DNA from: Dactylorhiza incarnata
Taxonomy: Eukaryota > Streptophyta > Magnoliopsida > Asparagales > Orchidaceae
Length of the DNA stretch: 64,000 nt
Reading direction: 5' to 3'
Assembly: GCA_033032865.1 (NCBI GenBank)
Contig: JAWHQI010000040.1
Location: 8,477,001-8,541,000, forward strand
The notes beneath the pieces are model-generated. The model made no database searches. It had not been told where the DNA came from and saw only the letters and a program-made list of their open reading frames with translations. The position numbers and the translations under genes are program-made. Positions 34,212 through 45,985 of this stretch are shown in pieces (position 1 is the stretch's first letter; each line of letters opens with the position of its first letter).

Positions 34212-36274
34212 ATGGCACAAAACAAAGAGTATTCTAGCACAAGACCTCCTATGTGCAATCTCAGTAAGTTTGCACTATGGAAAGCAAGGATTAGACTGTA
34301 CATGAATTCTATTGATGAGGAAATCTTCAACGTGATTTTGACAGGACCTCCAACACCTACAGCAGCAGCAAGTACTGGAACCACAACTACCAACAATGTT
34401 GTTCCACCTCCTGAATGGACTGAAACCCAGAAAAAGCAAAGGAGTGCTGATGCAAAAGCCATGAACATTCTGGCTCAAACAATGTCTGATGACATTTTTC
34501 AGAGAGTGGTGGAATGCACCTCAGCAAGAGAAATATGGATTTCTCTCAATAATATGGTTGAGGGATCTGCAGATGAAAGGAAGGACAGAAGGTCCCATCT
34601 CATTTCTCAATATGAGAATTTCAACAAAGGAGAATCTGAAAGTGTGGCTGATATGTACAATAGGCTCAGCCTCATAATAAATGAGCTGAAGACCTTGGAT
34701 AAAGTGATCTCTATCACTGAGATCAATGACAAGATCTTAATGTGCTTCCCCAGCACATGGGATTCTAGGATCTGGCCAATCAAGGAAGCCAGAAGCCTCA
34801 ATGAGATTACTACTGAAACATTGTTGGGCAAGCTCAAATCCTATGAGCAGCTCATCAAATCCAGGGAAGCTGAACAATCCACTTCATCTCTAGCAATAAA
34901 GAGGGAAAAGTACATTGCCTTCAAAGCAGCTGAAGAAGAAGAAAAAGCTTCAAGAGATGAGGAGTTCATGAACCTTCTAGCCAAAAGGTTCTACAAAATG
35001 GCCAAGAAGGATTTCAGAAAGAAGGACTCCAGATCAAGGGAAAAGCCAAGGTATGACAAGTCAAATTCTACAGATATTGTTTGTTATGGCTGCAGGAAAC
35101 CTGGACACATTCTGCCAGACTGTCCAGAAAATCAGAAGAAGGAAAAGAAAACTGAAACAGAGGAAAGAAGACACTCCAGCAAGTCTTCCTCCCACAAGCA
35201 CAAAAAGAAGGGAAGAGGATTTGTAGCAAAAACTTGGAGTGACACTGAATCAGAACAGTCTTCCAGTTCTTCAGATGATGAAGAAGAAACAAAAGAAAAT
35301 GACCAATGCTTGATGGCCATTTATGACTCAGGCAGTGAGTCAGGAAATGCATCATCATCCAGTGATGATGAAGATAATGAAGAAGAGAAGAACTTCTGCA
35401 TGATGGCAATCAATGCCTCAACCAATAATTCTGATGAAGAAGAATCAGAATCAGAAGCAAAAACTGATGCTGATCAGGTAATATCTAACTTTGATTTTAC
35501 TTCAGTTGGATTTAAAGATGAATTCAAGGTTCTTTGCTTAGACTTACTAAAATCAGAGAAAGAAATAATCTCACTCAGACATAAGCTAGCTGAAATGAAT
35601 AATTTAAGGAAGAGAATGAAAATCTTAAGAAAGATTTGGCTGCCTCCAGGGAGCATTTTGTTCTCATTGAGAACAAATTGTCTGAAGCTAAAAAGTTTGA
35701 AGAATCCCTAAATGGGAGAAGCATCAAACTGATGAACATTACAAGCACTCTTAATGCTAGACTTAATAGCAAACTAGGCTTGGGTGCTTCATAAAGTGAG
35801 CCACCTCTAATTAAGAAGAACAAACTCTCCACACCTATAAAATTAATCTCTGCTAAGAGCAAAGAGGTTGTAGGAGTAAATAAAAACATTTCAAGTAAGA
35901 CTGCCGAGAATAGCAGAATTCAGCAGAATTCATCGAACAGAGCTCGACGAAATGTATCCACTTCGTCGAACGGAGCTCGACGAACTCTGGAGACAGATAT
36001 TCAATATAGTTATTATATGAACGGCGTTCGACGAAATCTCAGTCATTCGTCGAACGGCGCTCGACGAACTCAGCCCAGTTCGTCGAACAGAGACTATACA
36101 GCAAATCTGAACAATTCTTATTCTTCATATTCTATCAATCCTTTCACTTAATGGATAATACCTCCAACGAGATATCATCCACAAGGTTACAAGGACCAAC
36201 CTGAAATGTCTTTTATTTTAGATTTTTGTGGAAATTCAAATAGACCCAAGGTAGTCTGGGTCAGGAACAAATAA
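34212..36274 (+). pseudogene. gag: E gag (long SIRE-type, one frameshift)
   Basis: ATG at 34212 begins a 499-codon open frame. It has a UBN2-type gag core (residues about 20-230), one CX2CX4HX4C zinc knuckle CYGCRKPGHILPDC at residues 291-304, then Lys/Ser-rich and Asp/Glu/Ser-rich segments. A frameshift near 35610 leads into a coiled-coil-like tail in the next frame (ENKLSEAKKFEESLN). That frame has stops at 35791 and 36149 and ends at TAA 36272-36274 after KVVWVRNK, the usual gag end of this group. The segment 35930-36095 of this frame encodes a repeated SSN(R/G)ARR(N/T) peptide. Confidence 0.9.
35919..36095 (+). repeat. TTCGTCGAA/TTCGACGAA inverted-repeat array inside E gag
   Basis: Contains perfect inverted pairs TTCGTCGA/TCGACGAA with 7-bp spacers at 35962-35984 and 36046-36068 (23 bp overall each), plus single motifs at about 35932-35950, 36024-36033 and 36081-36090. 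The same 9-mer dominates the LTRs of E and D. Here it lies in coding sequence and is kept in frame. Confidence 0.85.
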
Positions 36275-36589
36275 ATTGTTTTTCTGTTTTTGCAGGTACA
36301 CAGTTCTCCAAGAATAAATGAAAAATGGTATTTGGATAGTGGATGTTCAAAGCATATGACAGGAAACAAGGCCCACCTGAACAACTACAAGGCAAAGCTT
36401 GGACCAAAATTTATATTTGGAGACTCCAACTGTGGACAAACAAAAGGCTATGTAAAAGTCAAGGTTGGAGAAGTCACCTTCAAAGAGGTAGCTTATGTCA
36501 AGGGACTGAAGCACAACCTCATCAGCATAAGTCAATTATGTGATGAAGGGTTTCAGGTAACTTTTAATAAATTAAAATGCCTTATTTAA
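36275..36589 (+). pseudogene. E protease
   Basis: After the gag stop the same frame continues. The active-site motif EKWYLDSGCSKHMTGN is near 36322-36370 with DSG intact, followed by VAYVKGLKHNLISISQLCD. It ends at TAA 36587-36589. The in-frame stop 18 bases upstream suggests that pol was expressed by stop-codon suppression, as described for SIRE-type elements. Confidence 0.85.
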
Positions 36590-37621
36590 TCTTCTGATAA
36601 TGTTATTGTTTTATCAGGTATTAGGCAAGGTAATATTTATTTAGTAAATTTCAATTCATCTAAATCAGAAATTTGTTTCTTTAATGAATTATGCAAACCT
36701 AGTGAACTTTGGCGTAAGAGATTAGGACATGTAAACCTTAGGACCATTGCTAAATTATCTAAGGACAATCTTGTTAGAGGTTTACCTTTAGGTTCATACA
36801 AGAAAAAAGGTCTTTGTAGGGCATGTCATCTAGGCTAGCAAACTAAAAATAGTTTTAAATCATTATCTAAAAATGATTCACCTAGAATCTTATATTTGCT
36901 AAATATGGACCTTTTTAGACCTATTGCAACAAAGAGTTTAGGGGGGAAGTCTTACACTCTAGTTATTCTAGATGACTTCTCTAGATTCACTTGGGTGTTC
37001 TTTTTGAGAGAAAAGTCTAATAACTTTACAGTTCTTACAGACTTTCTTAAGAGCATACAGATTGAGTACTCTACTCATATTGCATTGATTAGAAGTGATC
37101 ATGGCACTGAGTTTGAGTCTCTTCTCATGCAAGAATTTTGTGAGAAGGAAGGTATCAGGAATTGCTTCTCAGCTCCTAGAACTCCTCAACAAAATGGGGT
37201 AGTTGAAAGGAAAAATAGAACTCTAATTGAATCAGCAAGAACATTGCTTGCAGATGCTAATTTGGCCCTATCTTTTTGGGCAGAGGCTGTTAGCACAGCA
37301 AACTATGTGCTGAATAGAATCTTGATACACAAACTTAAGGGTAAGACTCCTTATGAATTACTTAAAGGGAAAAAACCTAAAGTTAATTATTTTAGAACAT
37401 TTGACTGTAAATGTTTTGTTCACAATAATGATAAGAAATACCTTAGGAAATTTGAACCAAAATCTGAAGAAGGAATTTTCTTAGGCTATTCATTAGTCAG
37501 CAAAGCATATTGGATTTATAACAAATCTTCTCTTAAAATTGAAGAATCTATGCATGTTTCCTTTGATGAAACTAATTTGTTTTACAAGGAGAAGAATTCT
37601 TCTACCATTGAAAATCTATAG
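36590..37621 (+). pseudogene. E integrase (catalytic triad intact, stops)
   Basis: The pre-integrase HHCC region near 36700-36840 (ELWRKRLGHVNLRT, then CRACHLG) is followed by TAG at about 36836. The core from 36896 has Asp in MDLFRPIATK, Asp in IRSDHGTEF and Glu in QQNGVVERKNRT, so D-D-E is intact. The C-terminal copia segment runs to ESMHVSFDETNLFYKEKN and a TAG at 37619. The enzyme would insert the cDNA into the genome. Confidence 0.92.
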
Positions 37622-39112
37622 GTACCTACACTATGTGAGCAGCTATATCAATTAGCTCTACATAAAGAAGGATTTCTAAATCCTGTACAGTAGGAAAGTG
37701 AAGAATGTGAAGAAGAAATTCATCCAGATTTTGCTAAAAGTTCAAATCAGATAACAGCAGAACATCTTCCACAGGATATCACAGCTGAACAAATTCCCCA
37801 AGTGGAAATCATTGCTGAACCCACTCCAACTGTTGATCACATCACAGTTAGAGATCATCCAATATCTCAAATTATTGGTGATATTTCAGCAGGTGTGCAA
37901 ACAAGACATCAAGTAAATCGGAACATGATGCATACTTGTTTTCTCTCTCAGATTGAACCTCAATCCCTACAAGATGTAGAACAAGATCCCAACTTGATCA
38001 TTGCTATGCAAGAGGAGCTCAATCAGTTTGAGACAAACAAAGTTTGGGAATTGGTTACTAGACCAAAGAATCATCCAGTCATTGGAACTAAGTGGGTCTA
38101 CAGGAATAAACTAGATGCAGATGGCAACATTGTGAGAAACAAAGCTAGACTAGTAGCTCAAGGATACTCACAGGAAGAAGGAATAGACTATGATCAGACT
38201 TTTGCACTAGCTGTAAGGTTAGAAGCAATCAGGATTTTAGTTGCATTTGCAGCATACAAGCAGTTCAAGGTTTATCAAATGGATGTGAAGAGTGCATTCT
38301 AGAATGGAGAAATCAAAGAAGAAGTCTATGTGGAACAACCACCAGGTTTCATCTCTCCAACTCACTCTTCTTTTGTATTTAAGCTTAAGAAAGCTCTCTA
38401 TGGTCTTAAACAAGCTCCCAGAGCATGGTTTGAGACCTTAGCTAGTTTTCCTTTAGAGAATAAATTCTGTAGAGGCATAGTAGATAAAGCTTTATTTTTC
38501 AGGATACATAAAAATCAAACTCTACTAGTTCAAATATATGTAGATGATATCATATTTGGCTCTACTGATTCAAATTTGTGCAAAAGATTTTCTAATTTAA
38601 TGCAATCTAAATTTGAAATGAGTAGTATGGGTGAACTATCATACTTCCTTGGTCTTCAAGTGAAGCAAACTCCAAATGGAATCTTCATATCCCAATCTAA
38701 GTATGCTAAGGAATTAGTGAAAAGATTTGGTATGTCTGATTCTTCCACCATGAAAACACCCATGCCTTCAAATGCTGTTGTTGATACTGATGAATCAGGG
38801 AAACCTGTTGATCAGAAAGTATATAGAGCAATTGTTGGCTCATTACTTTATTTAACAGCAAGTAGGCCAGATATAAGGTTTGCTACTTGTATTTGTACTA
38901 GATTCCAAGTTAACCCCAAAGAATCTCACCTAATTTTACTAAAAAGAATTTTGAGAAATATAAAGGGTTGCCCTAATCTAGGACTTTGGTATCCAACATC
39001 ATCTGAATTTGAATTAACTGGATTGTCAGATTCAGATTATGCTGGATGCAGAGTAGACAGGAAAAACACATCAGGAACTTCCCAGTTTCTTGGTGATAGG
39101 CTTGTGTCTTAG
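37622..39112 (+). pseudogene. E reverse transcriptase (three stops)
   Basis: The linker has a TAG near 37691. RT starts near 37990 ([18 protein letters not shown]) and includes YQMDVKSAF, where TAG (38300-38302) replaces the Leu codon expected before NGE. It continues with [12 protein letters not shown] and an intact IYVDDIIFG (YVDD about 38537-38548). TAG at 39110 replaces the Trp expected after DRLVS. Apart from these stops the frame is open. Confidence 0.93.
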
Positions 39113-39490
39113 TTTTGTAAGAAACAAACATCTGTGTCTACATCAACAGCTGAAGTTAAATATATAGCTGCAGGCAGTTGCTGCTCACAGATATTGTGGA
39201 TACAAAATCAGCTACTAGACTATGGTGTCAACTTAAATAATTTAATTATATTTTGTGACAATACTAGTGCAATAAATATAGCACAAAATCCAGTTCTCCA
39301 TAGTAGGACTAAACACATAGAGATTAGACACCACTTTCTTAGGGATAATGTGGATAAAAACAAAATCTGCCTAGAATTCATCTCTACTGATTTGCAAAGA
39401 GCTGACATTTTCACCAAGCCCTTGGATGAAAAGAAACATATATTCTTTATAAATTATCTAGGAATGATAGATGGAGATTCAATCTGTTAA
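39113..39490 (+). pseudogene. E RNase H
   Basis: Continues RT in frame: TSVSTSTAEVKYIAAGSC, where family members have TEAEY, so a conserved acidic residue is Lys. Next come FCDNTSAINIAQNPVLHSRT, KHIEIRHHFLRD and RADIFTKPLDEK. It ends with TAA at 39488. The upstream catalytic Asp (LSDSDYAG) lies in the preceding segment near 39030. Confidence 0.9.
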
Positions 39491-40457
39491 AAAAATTAAG
39501 TTTTCTACTTACCCATCTCTTCATTGAACTGACCTCGACGAAATCAAGTTTTTCGTCGAACGGAGATCAACGAAGTCATCATGTTCGTCGAACTGAGATC
39601 GACGAAAACTCATTTTTCGTCGAACCCAGTTTTTCTGAAACTTTTTATTTCAGCCTGTCATCATTAATCAAATTTTTTATTAGCTGAATGCCTACAGAAT
39701 TGTTTCTCTTTCTAGTTCCCTTTGCACTTGATCTCTAATTTATTATGCGGGAACAATAGCAATGACAATCTTGCATCCTTCCCTACCTCCATCAAATGTC
39801 CCTTCTTCAAGGGGCCTAGCTTTAGGCCTTCCTGAAACTAGGCAGGGGGAGAAGTTTTAATGAACAAGCTCCATTTGAGGCAGTTACTCAGGGGGAGTTG
39901 TTCTATGAACTAGGCAAAAGGGAGAAAGCTGAAGAACCTCCAGTCTCAGGGGGAGACACTCTCAGGGGGAGTTGCTGTATGAAGAAGCTTGATAAAGCTC
40001 ACAGCAGTTTGCTGGTTGCAGTTTCTATTTCAGAAAAATTCAGATAAAGTTCTTGATCAAGTTCAGATGCAGATACATCTCAGAAGAAGAATTTTGATAT
40101 AGGAAATTCAGTATCAGTTATTGCTACATGCTCAGCAAGTCAGAATTCAGAAAAATTCAGTTCAGATCAGAATTCAGAAAGCTGATTTACATAGTAGATA
40201 CAATTCAGTTACAGATCAGAATTCAGAACAATACAGTTCAGACAATTTCAGAATTCAGAAAGAAAGAATTCAGAGAAAATCAAGGTTCTGATTGTATTTC
40301 TATCAGTTTTATTTTCATTGAAATGTAGTTTCAGAACTCAGAGTAATATTTATTTTATATCTGATAAAATATTTAAAATACATCAGATATATATATGCTC
40401 TGTTGATTCTATTGTTGTTTGTTTATTTTCAATTTTTGTCAAATAGTGTCCTAACCC
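39491..40457 (+). other. Non-coding 3' region of E
   Basis: No ORF. It has a second TTCGTCGAA array at 39533-39626, including an inverted pair TTCGTCGA/TCGACGAA with a 7-bp spacer (39584-39606). It also has several cagggggag tracts (39846-39975), common in the 3' region of SIRE-like elements, and a degenerate aattcag-rich stretch at 40085-40290. Confidence 0.75.
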
Positions 40458-40471
40458 AAATAGGGGGAGAT
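40458..40471 (+). promoter_or_regulatory. Polypurine tract of E
   Basis: The sequence aatagggggagatt lies directly before the LTR start TGTTGGAAC. Confidence 0.75.
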
Positions 40472-42474
40472 TGTTGGAACAACCCTATTTCTGATTTGGG
40501 CAAGGATCACTATCTGTTGACTAAGGACAAAGTTGACCCCAATGTATAGTTTATGGGTCAAGAGTTTAGGCTGTTAGAACTAGAGAATTCATTCAGATTC
40601 TGCATTCAACAAACTCAATACTGCGTTCGACGAACGGCTATCTGCGTTCAACGAACGGCGTGCTCTCTGCGTTCAACGAACGACATGTTCTCTGCATTTG
40701 ACAAATGGCTATCTACGTTCGACGAACGGCGCTCTGTGGTTGACAAAAGATGTTCATTCTATGCTCGAACAACGACTCAAATCTCAGAGGTCGAAAAATT
40801 TGTCAAAGTGCAGCGCTCAACAAAATTATATTCAGCGGCCGACGAACAGATCCCAGCTCAGCGCTCGACGCTGTTGGCCAAGCTCAGAGCTCGACGCTTT
40901 TGCTCAAGCTCAGTGCTCGACGCTTTTGCTCCAGCTCAGCGCTCGACGCTTTTGCTCAAGCTCAGCGGTCGACGATTTTATTCAGATTCAGCGGTCGACG
41001 AATACTTCCATTCGACGAATACCTTCAGATCGATGAAAGTTCTCACAGTTCAACAAAATTAATTATTCCAGCAATATTTATTTGAGGTCGACGAACGAAA
41101 TTTTGTGTTCGACGAAAATCTTGAGGTCGATGAATCTGCGTTCGACGAAATTTATTCTGATCGAAGAATTAATATTTTTCAGTTCAGAGAACTCAGCAGG
41201 ATTATACTTATTTCATTCTCTGAGCTCAGATCGACTATCAGCAACGACTCTTTCTATCAGATCAAGTAAGGAAAATATATTTCTTTATTTATTCTAAGAT
41301 TATAGCCGTTGACATCCAGCAGAAAAGGACATTTCATGGAAAAGGAAAAGGCAAACGGCGCTGCAGATGTACTGGTCCCAGAATATCTTCTCAGATATAT
41401 TATATTCCTTAATATAAGGGATTTGCATTTATTGTCTGTAAGAGATTTCAAAAGAAAAGGAAAAGAAAAGGCAGAAGATATAGCCGATTATTACTTTCAG
41501 TTTTACACGACAGATAAAATATAGAACATATTTTTTTACAGTTTTGATGTACAGAAAAGAACAGATAGAAAGAAAAAAAGAAAGAAAGGAGATAGGAAGA
41601 ACAAGAAGAAATATAGCTACACAGATCTTCATCTTCCTCCTCCAGCAGCATTTTCTGAGAACATCTTCAACACCACCTCTCAGTATTTCTGCTGCAAGAA
41701 TCAGAAAAGAAAGAAGAAGAAGAAAGAAGAACAAAAAAAGCTTATACAGATCTTCTTCATTCTTGAGCAGCATTTATTTTCTGAGAACATTTACATTCAT
41801 TTCCTAGTCATCAACTGCAAGTACATATCTCCAAAGAGCAAAAAAAAAATCTGAGAAGCATTCTTGTCTTTCAGATTTACCAGCTATAAGAAGATCATTT
41901 CTTTCAAGAAAAGGCTCCAGCCAATCTACTGTCAAACAACTTCATATCAGACAGGGAGCTTTTCATCATACATCCACTAGAGTCTTCTCTCAGCATCTTG
42001 ACAGAGAAGAACATCTAAACTCCTCTCTATCCCATCTTGTACATGGTTAAAACTCCCTTCAAAAGTTGACCTCCTTGGTGGCAAGACACCACCTGATCAA
42101 AAAATATAGTTGGTTTTGAGCACCTGATCAAAAGCTCTGTGGTGTGTGGACAGCTGATCAAAATCACCTTGGTGTGAGGGCACCTGATCAAAAATCCTAG
42201 TGGATTCCTACCTAGTGTGGTAGAAGAGTAGACGTACCCAGGTTATTGGGGAACAACTATAAAATTCCTTGTGTCTTCTGTGCTGTGAATTTCTATGTTT
42301 TGTTGTTGTGCTGATTTCTTTATTTGTTGTTATTTAGTTTGTACAAATCACTCTATACACATAGACATATATCATTATTTTTAATTCCGCAAATAAAACT
42401 AAAGGAAAAGTTTTAAAACTCTATTCACCCCCCCCCCCCTCTAGAGTTAATTTAAGATCTAACCTCCACTTTCA
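40472..42474 (+). repeat. 3' LTR of E
   Basis: 2,003 bp. Same module order as the 5' LTR, but with one instead of three 21-bp units and a 12-base C run (42428-42439) instead of five before tctagag. Confidence 0.92.
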
Positions 42475-42479
42475 ACTTG

Positions 42480-43140
42480 CTCACCCCAGCAGGGGTGGAG
42501 CCTAACCCAGATAAGGTTAAAGCAATCTTGGAGTTGGGGTCACTAAGAAACGCGAAGGAGGTTCAGCGCCTCATGGGAAAATTTGTCGGACTCAGCAGGT
42601 TCCTCTCCAAGGCGGGGGGAGAAGTGTGCACATTTGTTCAAGGTGCTACGGGGAAATAAGAAGTTTGAATGGACCTCGGAATGTGTGGAAGCTTTTCAAG
42701 CTTTGAAAGGGCAACTCACCCAGACTCACCTACTCCAGGGACCAAGACAAGGGGAGGATCTATCCCTATACTTGGGGGTAGGATCTGAAGCAGTAAGTTC
42801 GGTGTTGGTCCGGGAAGAAGGGAGGAAGCAGTTCCCCATCAACTACGTCATCCGAGTGCTGAGGAAGGCGGAGCTCCGATACCCAATTTTGGAGAAGTTG
42901 GCTTTCGCTTTGGTGGTATCGGCTCAGAAGCTCAGGCCATACTTCCAAGCACACTCTATCAAAGTGATGACCGACCACCCGATTCGCAAAGTCATGAAAG
43001 GGGTGGAGCATTCGGGGAGGCTAGCCAAATGGTCCGTGGAGCTAAGTGAGTTCGACATCACATTTGTGCCCAGGATGTCAATCAAGGCACAAGCAGTGTT
43101 GGACTTCATGGCGGACTACGCAACTGAAGTGGAGGAGCAT
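42480..43140 (+). pseudogene. D reverse transcriptase end and first RNase H
   Basis: Resumes D's RT directly after the E insertion: LTPAGVEPNPDKVKAILEL and EVQRLMGKFVGLSRFLSK. A frameshift near 42610 leads to the RNase H of gypsy RT (FEWTSECVEAFQALKGQL, then ELRYPILEKLAFALVVSAQK). It includes VMTDHPIRKVM and ends near FMADYATEVEE. This RNase H is linked to the RT as usual in gypsy elements. Confidence 0.9.
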
Positions 43141-43540
43141 GAATCAGCTCCCCCGGTGGAATGGAAGATGATGGTGGATGGTGCGACAAGGAAGCACATC
43201 TATAGAGGGGGAATCATCCTAATATGCCCCCAACGGACAAAGATTGAGCAAGCCTTGAGCATCCATTTCCCGATTACCAACAACCAGGTCGAGTAAGAGG
43301 CAGTGATAGCGGGCCTGCGGCTGGCCAGGGAGCTGGGAGTGCAGGACGTGGAGGTCTCAACGGACTCCATGGTGGTGGAATGACAAATCAGTGGAGAATT
43401 TGAAGCAAGGGAGCCGACCCTCCAACGCTACCTGGAGAAGGTTATGGGGGTCATCGGCCAATTTTGCACATTCTCCATCACACAAGTGCCGCTGGAGGGA
43501 CAGTATCAGAACTCTTCTGACCTTCCATCGAAGAAGGGGA
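43141..43540 (+). pseudogene. D second RNase H (archaeal-type, Tat-specific)
   Basis: EWKMMVDGATRKHIYRGGII carries the first Asp, followed by LSIHFPITNNQVE and TAA at 43294, where family members have NNEAEYEA. It then reads VIAGLRLARELGVQDVEVST with the D-S-M motif, a TGA near 43381, and QISGEFEAREPTLQRYLEKV. This extra RNase H distinguishes the Tat lineage from other gypsy elements. Confidence 0.8.
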
Positions 43541-43544
43541 GCTG

Positions 43545-44821
43545 ATGGAGGTGGATCAGCGAGCATCGTGGATGGATCCCTTCGTCACCGTGCTGACATC
43601 GAGAAAGTTCCCTGAAGGGGACTTGGGTAAACGACGCTTCAGGTACAAGTCGGCCTATTATTCCTTACATGCAGGAGGACTATATAGGAAAACCATCTCG
43701 GGGCTCTGGCACATTGCGTATCGGAGGAGTAGGTCCCGACAGTCCTCGAAGAAATCCACTCGGGGGAATGTGGCAGTCACTCCGGGAGCCAGACCCTGGA
43801 GGGAAGAGTGCCGAGAAAAGGCTATTTTTGGTATACCCTCAGCAAGGATGCATCAGAATTCGCAAGGAACTGTTCAAAATGTCAGCTCTATGCTCCACTC
43901 CAACTTCTCCCAGCTCAAAGGATCCGGACTATCACAACTTCGTGGCCCTTCGCCATATGGGGTTTGGACCTGGTAGGTCCCTTCCCACAAGCTAGTGGCC
44001 AAAGGAGGTTCCTATTTGTAATGATTGATTATTTCTCCAAGTGGGTAGAGGTGAAAGCACTGGCCAAGGTAACATCCCAAGTGGTAAGGAATTTTGTATG
44101 GGTTGAGATAATTTAAAGGCATGGGCTGCCATTGGCCATAGTGACGGACAACGGACCACAATTTGCTAGTGAAGAGTTTGTTAGTTTCTGCACCCAACTC
44201 GGCATAGACCTCAGGTTCGCATCGGTCCACCACCCGCGGAGTAATGGTCAGGTGGAGGCAGTGAACAAGATAATTGTCAACCTGCTGAAGAAGAAGGTGG
44301 AGAATCTCAGGGGCAACTGGGTGGAGCAGCTGCCCTCGGTCCTGTGAGCCTTGAGAACTACTCCAACCACGCCCATATAGGAGACCCCCTTCAAACTGTC
44401 TCATGGGTCTGAGGCCGTCCTCCTGATAGAATTCGAAGTAATAACCTCCATGGTGATCACCGTGGGCGAAGGAGATGAAGAATGGCTAGTAGAAAATGAT
44501 GCAGAGCAGAGGTTATCCCTGGACCTGGTAGAAGTGCTCCGAGACCTCGCTACTGTTCGACAGGAGGAAGTCAAGAGGCGGATGGCCCGGTACTTTGATC
44601 AACACATCAGAATTATGCAAATCGAGAAAGGAGACTTGGTCCTGAATAAGGTAGATGTGGCAGGGAGAGGAGCCGCTGTAGGTAAGTTAGAGCCCAACTG
44701 GGAGGGGCCTGACATTGTAAGCGAAGTGCTCAAGTCTAGGGGGTACCACCTCCAGGATGTGGAAGGGGTACCTCTCGGCCGAGCCAGGAGTGGGGATGAT
44801 TTGAAGAGATTCTATCCATAA
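43545..44821 (+). pseudogene. D integrase (catalytic residues intact, stops)
   Basis: The H2C2 zinc finger is present near 43750-43890 (EEIHSGECGSHSG, then FARNCSKCQLYA). The core has Asp in WGLDLVGPF (43967-43969), Asp in VTDNGPQF (44147-44149) and Glu in NGQVEAVNK (44255-44257). Stops are TAA 44114, TGA 44345 and TAG about 44378. The C-terminal domain runs to 44821 with KLEPNWEGPDIVSEVLKSRG and ends GDDLKRFYP before TAA. The core is readable in one frame from about 43735. Confidence 0.92.
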
Positions 44822-44885
44822 TAATTTTTTGTAACTGACTTTTGTATGTTTCCTTCTCAATACATAGACTATCAAGTAGTTTTTG

Positions 44886-45985
44886 AGCAGGTAACAAGTC
44901 TTCTAGTGCTGGAATTCCCCAGATCGATTCTGCTGCCGGGCTCTCATAGACGGTGGGTTAGGTTGATCTCTGGAGAGGCTAGCAAGTAGCAAGTCCTTTG
45001 GTGCTGGAATGCCCCAGATCGATTCCGCTGCTGGGCTCTCATAGACGGTGGGTCAGGTTGATCTCTGGATAGGCTGGCAAGTAACAAGTCCTTTGGTGCT
45101 GGAATGCCCCAGATCGATTCCACTGCCGGGCTCTCATTGACGGTGGGTCAGGTTGATCTCTGGAAAGGCTGGCAAGTAACAAGTTCTTTGGTTCTGGAAT
45201 GCCTCAGATCGATTCCGCTACCGGGCTCTCATAGACGGTTGGTCAGGATGATCTCTGGAGAGGCTGGCAAGTAACAAGTCCTTAGGTGATGGAATGCCAC
45301 CGATCGATTCCGCTGTCGGGCTCTCATAGACGGTGGGTCAGGTTGATCTCTAGAGAGGCTGGCAAGTAACAAGTCCTTTGGTGCTGGAATGCCCCAGATC
45401 GATTCCGCTGCCGGGCTCTCATAGATGGCGGGTCAGGCTGATCTCTGGAAAGGCTGGCAAGTAAGTGCTGGAATGCCCCAGATCGATTCCGCTGTTGGGC
45501 TCTCATAGACGGTGGGTCAGGTTGATCTCTGGAGAGGCTGGCAAGTAACAAGTCCTTTGGTGCTAGAATGCCCCAGATCGATTCCGCTGCTGGGCTCTCA
45601 TAGACGGTGGGTCAGGTTGATCTCTGGAGAGGCTGCCAAGTAACAAGTCCTTTGGTGCTGGAATGCCCCAGATCGATTCCGTTGTTGGGCTCTCATAGAC
45701 GGTGCGTCAGATTGATCCCTGGAGAGGCAGCCAAGTAACAAGTCCTTTGGTGCTGCAATTCCCCAGGCCGATTCCATTGTCGGGCTCTCATAGACGGTGG
45801 GTCAGGTTGATCTCTGGAGAGGCCGGCAAGTAACAAGTCCTTTGGTGCTGGAATGCCCCAGATCGATTTCGCCGCCAGGCTCTCATAGATGGTGGGTCAG
45901 GTTGATCTCTGGAGAGGCTGGCAAGGTAGCGAGTGTTGATGCCAGAGTGCCCCAGATGATTCCACTGCCGAGCCCTTACTAGCCG
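44886..45985 (+). repeat. 95-bp tandem array in 3' region of D
   Basis: About 12 units. Reference word ctctcat occurs at 44941, 45036, 45131, 45226, 45321, 45416, 45500, 45595, 45690, 45785 and 45880, a constant 95-bp step except one 84-bp step where 11 bp are missing. The last unit near 45970 is degenerate. Each unit contains ccccagatcgattc and gacggtgggtcaggttgat. Tat-lineage elements are known to carry hypervariable tandem repeats here, which can seed satellites. Confidence 0.95.

Larger units (their letters stand above)
32048..42474 (+). mobile_element. Element E: full-length SIRE-like Ty1/copia retrotransposon inside D
   Basis: Flanked by TSD acttg (32043-32047 and 42475-42479) within the RT of D. 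LTRs are 2,051 and 2,003 bp; their first 150 bp differ by about 4% by eye. Order gag-PR-IN-RT-RH, a long gag and a long non-coding 3' region fit the SIRE/Maximus group. About nine in-frame stops and one clear gag frameshift interrupt an otherwise well-preserved polyprotein, so E is the best-preserved element in the window. Confidence 0.95.

Noticed and set aside
35473..35712. Antisense ORFs in E gag
   Set aside because: They mirror acidic and Ser-rich gag codons; no start context, promoter or domain.
44886..45985. Regularly spaced repeats that might suggest a CRISPR array
   Set aside because: Units are contiguous 95-bp tandem repeats without unique spacers, inside a plant retrotransposon and with no cas genes.
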